Shown in pieces: positions 10,092 to 18,214 of a stretch of 20,132 nt of DNA. The translations under genes and the position numbers were made by a program. The stretch comes from Gnetum montanum (lineage: Eukaryota > Streptophyta > Gnetopsida > Gnetales > Gnetaceae), in NCBI GenBank assembly GCA_015680685.1, contig MNCI01030854.1, positions 7,887 through 28,018 of the forward strand. The letters are read 5' to 3'. Below the pieces are notes generated by a model. That model saw only the letters and a list, made by a program, of their open reading frames with translations. It ran no database searches and was not told the DNA's origin. Positions within the stretch are counted from its first letter, which is position 1. Every line of letters begins with the position of its first letter.

Positions 10092-12070
10092 ATGCCTCTC
10101 CTACAAGACTATGATAATGCCACATCTAGTGAAGCAATTCATTGGAGAACCAACAAATTATATGACAATGAAGATTGAAGTACTCAATCTGAGGTGGGGG
10201 TTTCTTATAAACATAAACAAAGGCAACATCATCCCAACACATGAAAGCATAACTTACTCGATGACAATGAATTCCTACTAGCCACTACAAGCCTAACGCA
10301 AATACAAGAGGTTGTTCAAATCTCCCATAGGCATCGTAAAAAGAGCCGCTTACCTAGGCTCGATTTAAACAACTTTTCCAATTTCTCAAGAGGCTATGAC
10401 TTAGATCCGCAACAACATTTACAAGCCTTCTATGATGCCTATGCATGGAACAACATTGATAATAGTTGGAAAAAACTCAATCTCTTTCCTATGACACTCG
10501 TTGGCCAAGGAAAAGTTTGGTATAGATCGTTAAAACCAAATTCAATATGATGCTGGCCAACAATGGTAGAACTCTTTAATGAAAGATATCAAACTTACAC
10601 AAGAGAGTCAACCTTGAGGAAACAAATCCAAGAGTGGAAATAAGCACAACATGAACCCTTGGGCATGGCCTTAGAAAAATATTATGCACTATTAAACAAC
10701 TATCCAGACCATGAGTTCTCTAAGGAAAGGCTAATGTACCATATCATTGATGGGCTTCATGATGAAATAAGAGAGACCCTAGGGATGTATGCCCAAGGTC
10801 AACTATACGAACTACAAACCCATCAATTCCAAGAGCTTATTAAGGAGGTAGCAAAAGAAGAAGGAGAAATGACTAGATGGGAGAGTGTCAAAAAACATCA
10901 ACAGGACCAAAGTCTCAACTTAATAGAGGTCCATAATCATAAAAAGGAGAAATCAACCTATCTCAAGGAGGAAGAATCATCTTTGCCAGTACAACAATCA
11001 TTAGATGAAATTAAGGTAAAGATCAATATGGAATGGATGCATAAAAAGTGTGGGGAATATATCAATATTATTGGGGATAAAGTTTTGACAACCGTAGAAG
11101 CAGGACAAAATATCATTAGACAATTAGAAAGAAGGGATGAGGAAAATAAGAGCTCAACTGCCAATCATATGTATGAATGCAACATTTGCCTGTACAATCA
11201 CCCCAAGGGCCAGTGCCCAATCTTGTTACATTTATATGAGCATTGGGGAAGCACGTTACACCCAGAGTTCATACAGAGATATTATGTTCAATCACAGTGG
11301 CAACAATCCCAATTGTGGAGGAAGCCATCCCTAAACTAGAGATACCCTTCGTATCATCTGAATCCAAATGCTTATCTAGTTCAATATCATGTTTCCTCAA
11401 CTGGGTCAACATACTCTATCTCACTGGATTATCATTCTCCTCGATACTATCAGCCCATATCCTCAACACAACCACCACCTTGTGTACCTTACACTTCTCC
11501 TAAATTTCAACATTCTCATCCTTTCCCTCCTTCTACATCATCACCAATTAATCCTGAAGTGTCTGCACCATAGCAACAACCCATGAACGTTACTTGTGCT
11601 ACTATTGCCAAAAGCAGTGAGAGACCTCCTCAACATCAAGGGCATCCCTTCTTTAGACATGACCATAGTAAGGGACAACATAGTTCCAAGGCTGCTACAT
11701 TCTCCAACTCAGCACAAGTGCAACACTGTGGTGCATCCTTCTCTTCAAACCCAATGCCTCATGTCACTTCATTAGGGCCACCAATTAACAGTCCAACAAT
11801 CATACAACCCAATGAATACAGCCATGGAGGATGACATCCCAATCCTTGCATACCATCTTACGGTCTCAAGTATCATAGTGGGTCAACTTATTACTCGAGA
11901 ACCACATCTTATAAATTGCCCCACTATGTTTACTATAATTAGGTGTGTGAACCTCAATGAGGTAAGTATGACCAAGTTTCGATATTTTCAACGTGCAAGG
12001 ATCCTCATCTTTCATTTATTAATCATTATCATGCTCAACCATTTGGTTATGAGGGATATCCCCCATTCTA
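10092..12070 (+). pseudogene. Gag of Element B, one frame with in-frame stops
   Basis: One reading frame can be followed without a shift from the ATG at 10092 to about 12070, with about nine stops; the longest open part is 10659-11339. The capsid-like core (10340-10800) has RLDLNNFSNF, RGYDLDPQQHLQAFYDAYA, SWKKLNLF, VWYRSLKPNS, LFNERYQTYTRES and YHIIDGLHDEIRETLGMYA. The zinc knuckle at 11178-11216 is Cys-x2-Cys-x3-His-x4-Cys, shorter by one in the middle than the usual form. A Glu/Lys-rich helical part (10840-11150) lies before it; the tail after it is rich in Pro, Tyr, Gln and Ser. The core and tail match A's gag. Gag would coat the element RNA. Lack of shifts but many stops points to base decay after insertion. 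Confidence 0.85.
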
Positions 12071-13446
12071 ATAACAAGCACAATTAATAAATATTTTTCA
12101 TTTTTTTTAATTTTACAATTTTTTGTTTTCCAGTTTTTTAATTTCTTTTTTGTTACCCTTTTGTCTTTTTTTTCTTTTTAGATTTTTATAAGTAATCTTA
12201 TCTATGAATAAAACACTCATGTGGCTCATTGATTGAGGTGTGTTCTATGTTATCAAGTCTCAAGTGATCAATTATTTGGATAGTGAGCCCATTACACCCA
12301 CTTATCCATTCTACAAATAAGAGGTTCTGTTCAAGGGTACAGTGATATTCTTGACATTCTTAAAACTTAAAGTTAATTTTGTGTTCATTGTACCTAGAAT
12401 GAAGAAGGATGGACCATGAGAGAATGATTAGGATGTGACATCAAGGGGACTTACGGATTTTCTTTGGTGACATCTGTGAGAGTTATCATGCAACGTGGTT
12501 GTACTAAGATCCTTGTAGATCTAAGACAAAATGGGAGTAAGAGTAATGAAAAGGCACTCAAAAATCCAATGTTGTTCTAGGGGGTTCCACTAGAAAGACA
12601 TGCACCCATGCCTAAAGGTTGGTAGCTTCTCTAGATTTAGCAATCAAAAAAAAGAAAAAGTAAAGAGAAGAAAAAGTGCCACAAATCAAAAATCACTTCT
12701 CCCTTAAACAAAATGCCAAGTGATCGTACGCCTTGTTGTTCTAGTACTTTCATAATCACTCATCATGGGATGAAACAATGCAGTGTCATTGATCAGGGGA
12801 ATGGACTTGGTCCTGATCTTGGAATGACAAGTTAATGACACATTAATCATGCCTTACACACAAGATTCATTGTGCCCTGGGTCAGTTACCTCATGTCCTA
12901 ATCTCTACAATCCCTTCTATAGTCCATCTCATATTGCTATTCATGTAATTGTAGCTCATGTCTCATGTAGCGTAGAATTCTTACCTCACTCCAGTGATAT
13001 GTACATGTGTGTGTTTTATGGAGTCAGTGTGGATTACATTTAATCCTTCTAGTGCCTACAGACATTTTAAGGTGTGGTTATGTAAGGGCATTAGAGGTTG
13101 GAACCTGCTTTGGGGAGGATCCACTTGCATAATTTTTTGTAATTTGCACTCATAACACATCTTCCACACACCATCTATTACCCTTAGTGTATTGTTAATG
13201 ATATTATTTCCCTTATTCCTATCCCTCCGATTCAAACGTTCCTATGAACCATCACATAACCTTTTTCTCCCCCTTACCACCTGAGGTCCTTATTGATAAA
13301 TTCCACACCATCATAATTTTCATGCCTTCAAAACTAGTTGAATTACCCTGGAACACTCGTCTAGATGTCCTTAGTTTACATCATTTAATTTTAAAAAAAT
13401 ATTAAAAATTCTATATATTCCATAAGTGCCCTAACATAGATAGGCT
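12071..13446 (+). other. Spacer of Element B where pol would be expected
   Basis: No coding domain is visible. It begins with a T-rich tract (12090-12185) like the one after pol in A, then a purine-rich run (12645-12675). The block 13072-13130 resembles A at 955-1015 on the minus strand: CYACAGAC, AAGGGCAT, AGG, CTTTGGG and GGA.CCACTT. This shows that the spacer corresponds to A's post-pol region, so B has lost pol between gag and this point or never had it. Confidence 0.65.
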
Positions 13447-13491
13447 GCGATATCACATACGCTATATTGCATACCAAAAATATATATATAT
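13447..13491 (+). promoter_or_regulatory. Internal GATATC plus TATA module upstream of ORF2
   Basis: GCGATATCACATACGCTATA starts at 13447. GATATC is at 13449, a decayed TATATT 14 bases later at 13463, and a TATATATATAT run at 13481-13491. The 14-base step and the distance to the TATA run copy the LTR promoter layout. The ORF2 ATG is about 475 bases downstream. It could be a second promoter or a fragment of an old LTR; flanking sequence does not match either LTR. Confidence 0.4.
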
Positions 13492-13662
13492 GTGACCCCC
13501 CTGTGCTACTTAACATCATTTGCAACTATTCACATGGGGCAAGTTTTTCAAATTTCTCTCTATGACTTGCAATTGCTCGTCCCTTGCTTTCATTTCCATA
13601 ACTCACTCGCTGGTACTCTGATTTTCATTCCGTTTGAACCTACTTGAACCCAGAGTGTTCAG

Positions 13663-13678
13663 CTTAGTCGTGGGGGAG
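13663..13678 (+). other. Internal G-rich motif in Element B
   Basis: CTTAGTCGTGGGGGAG, then GGGCAC, is identical over 16 bases to the motif after pol in A (minus strand, 2279-2264). In B it lies downstream of the shared spacer block, whereas in A it lies upstream of that block. A second plus-strand priming tract is possible; function is unknown. Confidence 0.5.
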
Positions 13679-13937
13679 GGGCACACATTGAATAGCACAT
13701 AAATTTTTTGAAATTGATCATCGCCCAAAGGACATTATTAAGGGTAATTAGTTATAAAATTAAGGATAAATGTGCCAAAAAAAAATTTCATCTCCTTAGT
13801 TATATTGGGAAACCAGATTTGAAAACCACCTAAGCAAAGAGGATTAAAGATTATAATCTTTTGGGGACATTTTATCCTAATAATTAATGTCACATGAAGG
13901 AAAGAAGTAAGGTATAACCTAACTTTGGTAACAACCT

Positions 13938-13966
13938 TACTAACAATTGACCCTATGTGATTGTAT
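13938..13966 (+). promoter_or_regulatory. Candidate decayed 3' splice site before ORF2
   Basis: TACTAAC (13938-13944) is a perfect branch-site consensus. It is followed by TGTGATTGTAT directly against the ATG at 13967. Element A has TACTAAT and TGTGATTGCAG at the same place, so the AG has probably changed to AT here. It suggests that ORF2 was once made from a spliced message, as some plant env-like frames are. The donor is not identified. Confidence 0.35.
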
Positions 13967-16764
13967 ATGGTCCCAAAACGCAGACAATAGGAAGGTCCTG
14001 CTCAAGGTGGGATCAAGAGACCTAGGAGAGGTGAAGAATAAGTTCCTACCAAACAACATGTAGAGCAGGAGGAATAATCATTTAGTATCCACCAAGAAGA
14101 CCCTGCCAATATACAATCAAGGCAGGTGGAAGGAGGAGCTGCTGTAGCATCTGAATAGGGACAACATCTCACATTGCCCCAAGATTGTGTTCAGGCCATC
14201 CATGAAAGGTCCATATTTACTACAATGATCGTGGAATTAAAATTTGAACCTTTCACAAAATTTGCTCCAGAGGCTATTAGGGATCACCTTAAAGGATCCC
14301 TGTTATGGCCTACCCTCTCTGAAAATAGTGCCTAGTACTTAGGGGAAACATACCAATTTTGGAAAAACAAAGAATAAGGCACCATGGTTAACATTTTTGG
14401 TGTGACTTTTGATTTCTTTGTTCAAGCCATTTTAGAAGTATTAAACCTTCTGAATATAGGGCCAAAGGTTGCTTAGTTGTCTACCCTCTTAGACCCTAAT
14501 GCACGACGAGTTTGGTTAGAAAGGGCATATGGCAAGGAAGATAAGACCTTTAAGGAGTTAACGACGGAAGAGAGGATTTATTTTAAAATAGGGATTATCA
14601 CATCTTCCCCACAAAAGGTTTAAAAATAATTTCACCATATGCAGTAAGAGGATGTGCAGTGTTGATAGGAAAGGTTAATGCTAACTTGCCTCATCTATAT
14701 TTTATGGAGATCTTGAGGCAGTTTGAAGAATGGAAGACAGGGAAGTTTATGTTGCCCTTCCCTTGTCTTATCAGAAAGCTATGTAGATGTGTTGGTATTA
14801 GAGGATAGAACAATGATGTCCTTAGAAAAGCCCAAAATTCTTCATATGTCAAACTGCTAAAGCCACCAGTTGCAACGAAAATCATTGGTGAGATGCTAGG
14901 GTTGGAACAAGAAAAAGAACAGATGGCAGGGCCAACTACAACTCAACTTGCAGGACCCAGCCAACTTCCAAGCATGGGACCTAGCCAACAATAAGAAGCA
15001 AGGCCTAGCATGGGCTAGCAAGTTCAACCACCACCACCATCACAAGATTACAGATCGTCAATGAGCTGTCTCAGGGCCATCGCTAAGACGGTTAGTTGGG
15101 GAAGTTGTGATGACACAAATCTCTTATGCATCATCAATAATGTTGTACAGCCCACAGTTTTCATGAATCATGCATGGGGTGAAGTGTCCATTTAGATAGG
15201 AGGAGGAGAGAGCGCTTAGTCACAACAAATTTTAGGGAATGCTACGTCCTTTTAGGTGTAGTTAGAAACTAGTGAAGGGGCCATGGTGGTGGTCATGTAG
15301 CACTAGGATGTAGTAGGAGCCACAGAAGTGGTCGTAGACCACATTAAAAAATTATTCAATGTGCCTGTTATGCCATCGGTAGATCTTACAGGAGCATGGG
15401 ATGCTCAAACTTTGGCCGGTACCTCAATGACTTCTGAAGAACATGAGGATGTACTTGACTGATTGCTACAAATAGGGTAGGTAATGATGTCCTTGTTTGA
15501 TATCCCATAGGATGTTATAGCAATACAATCAAATCTTATTTCCACCAAGGGGAAGCTGGTCTTGATAGAGATGAGGGTCAAGCACACTGAAGCAGAAGTG
15601 CAAAGATTGCAAGAAAGGCTCGTGACCCTACAAGTAGCACAATAGGATCCTTCTCAATTCATTCCCGTAGACTAGCTAGACACTTTTAGAACTAAGCAAC
15701 TTACTAAACTATTGACAGAGAATAAAAGGGTGGTGAAAGAAAAAGAGAAGGCTATTTGGGATGCCTCTGTAGCACAAACACAAACTTACGCACATACCAA
15801 GGCACTCAAAGCATTACAAGAAGAGAATAAACAACTTGTTGCTGACAACCTTCGGTTGACTTTTGTGGAGGAACAAAAGAATTTTCTCGAAGAACATTTT
15901 TAGCAGTTTTGAGAACAACTAATTAGGGTTAACCAAGACATGAACCATTTACCCATGGAAAATCGAACCCTCTCAATCGAGGAGGTACATGCCATCCATC
16001 AAAAGATGGCCATTGAAATAAGCGTGTGGCAAAACGAGGCTAAACAAGATGAGAAATTAAAGGAGCATTTTTGGAACCAGGTGGGGATGTATAAACAAAT
16101 CATCGAGAAGGAGATCCATATGGCCAAGGTCCACATCAATGTTCTCAGTGCTCAACACACTGACTGGTAGGCCATATTGGACACATATGTGTTCATCCAC
16201 TAGGCAGAAGTATAGAGTTGGGACTTGCAGATCCAAGACCTTACAGAGCACATGGAGTTGGTAAACCTACAGTATGCCAACCTTGCCATGTTAACAGTAG
16301 GGCATCTAAGAATAGAGCTTGAGCAATAGGTAGCCACCACCTACGTCAAATATGAAACAAAATTTGCAGAACACAAGAAAACATTGCAAAAATTGGAGGT
16401 TGAAAATTCTAAACTCGAGGTGGTTAAAGAAAGCTCCTAGGGGCAAAAATGTATCACAACAAACTTGGCTCAATGACTTACAGATTTTCCAGAATATAGA
16501 AACAAAGCCAGAGCCTACGAGGAGGAACGACGAGTATTTGCGGCTTGGCATGTTAAAAAAAATAAAATGTTTCCACAACTACTATGTCCATGGAAGGTGC
16601 CGACTCCATCAAACATTGGAACATTAGAATGAATGACACAAGATCCCCAAACTAAAGAGGAGAAACTCCAGGCCATACTTCGACACCATCAAATCCCAAG
16701 ACCTGGAGCACAAGGCAAGGGAAAGGCACCCATGGAGGAGCCATCGCCACAAGGAACTACATGA
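13967..16764 (+). pseudogene. ORF2 of Element B: coiled-coil accessory protein, broken
   Basis: About 930 codons can be followed: one frame from the ATG at 13967 to about 14615, then one shift, then a single frame to the TGA at 16762. Around 30 stops interrupt it, mostly TAG. Layout: a basic, Gln-rich start (PKRRQ, KRPRRGEE); a folded part (14220-14800) with FEPFTKFAPEAIRDHLKGS, VNIFGVTFDF, AVRGCAVLIG and LPFPCLIRKLCRCVGI; a Pro/Gln linker (14900-15050); and a long Leu/Glu/Lys coiled coil (about 15560-16430), with open parts at 15712-15903 and 15940-16170; then a Lys/Pro tail. The folded part loosely resembles the putative plant transposon protein domains found in extra frames of Athila/Tat elements. 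No enzyme motif seen. An env-like or structural role is possible; function unknown. Confidence 0.6.
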
Positions 16765-16943
16765 GTTCCACCCAATTTTGTAGTTATAGGACTTTATTTT
16801 GCATTCTTTGTGTTGTGTCTTAGTTTTGATTTGATTCCACACTATGGCATGAATCCATTCTAGTCAGTCAATAATCCCATACCTATCCACTATGTAATCA
16901 ATGGAGCTTTTTCTCACTTTACTTGAGGATGAGTTCTCATCTA
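16765..16943 (+). other. 3' leader of Element B with hydrophobic read-on from ORF2
   Basis: If the TGA at 16762 is a decayed CGA, the ORF2 frame runs on to TAG at 16861. This extension has about 20 mostly hydrophobic codons (16777-16839) that could span a membrane near the C terminus. The remainder to the G-rich tract is non-coding and shares CTTGAGGAT and TTCTCAT with A. The stretch is T-rich, so hydrophobicity by chance is a real alternative. Confidence 0.3.
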
Positions 16944-16955
16944 GTTGTGGGGGTA
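16944..16955 (+). other. Polypurine tract of Element B
   Basis: GTTGTGGGGGTA directly precedes the TGATGAG of the 3' LTR, as GTCAGGGGGTA does in A. It is the expected plus-strand primer. Confidence 0.85.
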
Positions 16956-16980
16956 TGATGAGTCATGAACTGTTGGACGT

Positions 16981-17106
16981 GATATCGCACCCATGATATT
17001 GTGTATGCGATATCACAACCTAGACGCGATATCGTGCACGCGATATCACAACCTAGATGTGATATCGCATATGCAATATCGCAACCTATCTCCTCATCTA
17101 TAAATA
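16981..17106 (+). promoter_or_regulatory. LTR promoter of B (3' copy): seven-site GATATC array plus TATA box
   Basis: Sites start at 16981, 16995, 17009, 17028, 17042, 17061 and 17075, so steps run 14, 14, 19, 14, 19, 14. TATAAATA begins at 17099, 24 bases after the last site starts, as in the 5' LTR. The unit is about 33 bp, and two of its copies contain AACCTAGA. About ten CpG pairs fall in this stretch of about 115 bases. Confidence 0.75.
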
Positions 17107-17288
17107 AGAGGCAAGTAGATTTGGAAAAGGGGGTTAAGTTTTCAGTTTTTAGTTTAGCATTAAGGTAGGAACTTTTTGTTAGTATTTCTTCTCAACCCTT
17201 TCTCCCAGTGCATGCCCGCAGTGTGATGATTGTAATTGTATGGCATCCTTATTTGAGTGTGATGTACTTGGACATGCACATGACTAGC

Positions 17289-17294
17289 AATAAA
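17289..17294 (+). terminator. AATAAA poly(A) signal in B 3' LTR
   Basis: AATAAA in AGCAATAAAGATC, about 190 bases past the TATA box. In the 3' LTR this is the copy expected to direct poly(A) addition. Confidence 0.6.
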
Positions 17295-17836
17295 GATCGA
17301 GATTACTTCATCATTGCAGCATCCACTTAGCTTAATTATTTAATTATTATTGCTATTTATTTCTTTCTTAGTTAATATCTCTCTACCCTTATCTCCTAGT
17401 AATGCAGAATGAGTATGACTTAATCATGAGCATTTAAGTGTGAATACTTGGTAACCCAGTAGCATACCTAGGCCATGCACTTAGTAATCCTAATGATAGT
17501 CATGCACAAGGTCCAAGATGTGTACAGATGATTAAGGAACAAATGCTCATCACACTTAGGCTAATTTAGATTCTCTCATCCTCTCTCCTAGCTTAGTTGA
17601 TATTATTTTCCCTCATACCCAGGAGTAGCATTAGTATAGGAACACATCATACACGTCACTTTGTACTAAACCATACATGACAAAGCTAATACAAGTCTGG
17701 GTGGAAAGACAATGAACTACGATCTATGAGTAACTATCTAGATACCACAACTAGTCTGCCTATGGAGTTCCACCGGATCATGCATGAAGCGCTTGTATTC
17801 GTATGGTTGAGTGTAGGGGTACCTAGCCACTCATCA

Positions 17837-17841
17837 ATGTA
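17837..17841. repeat. Target site duplication of Element B, right copy (ATGTA)
   Basis: Exact repeat of 9099-9103, directly after the LTR end CTCATCA. Confidence 0.95.
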
Positions 17842-18214
17842 AATTGCATGAAATATAAATGCATAAGAAAGAAAGTCTCAAGTGCTGCAAGGAATGGATC
17901 AAAGGGTTAATCTTTATTGCCAACACAATGGTGTGTTTAGGTACATCAATGTTTGAGTAAAGATCCATTCACACTTAGATCTCTTGCTGTGGGCACTTAG
18001 AAAATATTCTAACTTTCAAATGAACAAAGTGCAAGAGTTTCACTACTTGACTACCAAAAACTTACTCCCAATTATGCACTTGGACATTGTATTTATAGAC
18101 TTGCGAGTAACCCTATGATATTGAATGTACACTATTGCATCTTGGGCCGTAATATCGTGTACCTAATATCGTGTCCATCCTAATATCAAAGCATATGAAA
18201 AATACAATTTATCA
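17842..18214 (-). repeat. 5' LTR of Element A, U3/R-side piece
   Basis: Bases 17963-18214 match 1-252 along their length (LTR U3 and TATA region), with about 43 differences by eye. TATAAATA on the minus strand is at 18097-18090 and AATAAA at 17918-17913. The LTR start (TGATAAATTG on the minus strand) is at 18214. The GATATC sites of this copy are more decayed than those at 155-225. The piece was separated from 8621-9103 by the insertion of B. Confidence 0.9.

Larger units (their letters stand above)
9104..17836 (+). mobile_element. Element B: non-autonomous Gypsy-type element with gag and ORF2 but no pol
   Basis: An 8733-bp plus-strand element with two LTRs, terminal repeats TGATGAG...CTCATCA, primer site, G-rich tract and a perfect 5-bp duplication. 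Gag (10092-12070) is followed at once by spacer sequence; no protease, RT, RNase H or integrase motif is seen in any plus-strand frame between 12070 and 13966. A second frame (13967-16764) takes the place before the 3' LTR. Elements with gag but no pol are known in plants; the extra ORF2 makes this one less usual. It depends on enzymes from another element, perhaps a relative of A. LTRs differ at roughly one site in ten by eye, so it is younger than A. Confidence 0.9.
16956..17836 (+). repeat. 3' LTR of Element B (881 bp)
   Basis: Same ends and order of parts as 9104-9950. It is followed exactly by the duplication ATGTA at 17837. It has one extra 33-bp array unit in U3. It differs from the 5' LTR at roughly one site in ten by eye, many of them C/T or G/A. 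Confidence 0.95.
1..18214 (-). mobile_element. Element A: Ty3/Gypsy LTR retrotransposon, gag-pol type, split by Element B
   Basis: This is a minus-strand LTR retrotransposon read from about 18214 down to the left edge. The order is 5' LTR, primer site, gag, protease, RT, RNase H, integrase, spacer, G-rich tract and 3' LTR, which is the Ty3/Gypsy order. Bases 9104-17836 belong to the later insertion B and are not part of it. The LTR copies at 1-252 and 17963-18214 are the same length and differ at about 43 sites by eye, so it is old. The LTR runs TG...CA. The left end and its target duplication lie outside the window; the base string after the right end is ACTAC. Stops and shifts occur throughout pol and gag. 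The RT and protease motifs suggest the Athila/Tat side of Gypsy; the exact lineage is unresolved. Confidence 0.9.

Noticed and set aside
10024-10281. Plus-strand open frame of 85 codons at the start of B
   Set aside because: It overlaps the gag frame that begins at 10092 in another phase, and only the gag frame connects to the conserved core.
12849-13043. Plus-strand open frame of 64 codons in the B spacer
   Set aside because: No motif, and the surrounding region matches the non-coding spacer of A.
13967-16764. TAG read as an amino acid in ORF2
   Set aside because: TAG, TAA and TGA all occur in the frame, gag has them too, and methylation decay explains the skew.
16981-17091. 33-bp repeats as a CRISPR-like array
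   Set aside because: There are no unique spacers, the repeat is an LTR U3 element present in both LTRs, and the DNA is of plant type.
17842-18214. A second independent LTR or solo LTR beside B
   Set aside because: The ATGTA duplication, the combined length of about 856 bp with 8621-9103 and the shared orientation show it is the other half of A's 5' LTR.
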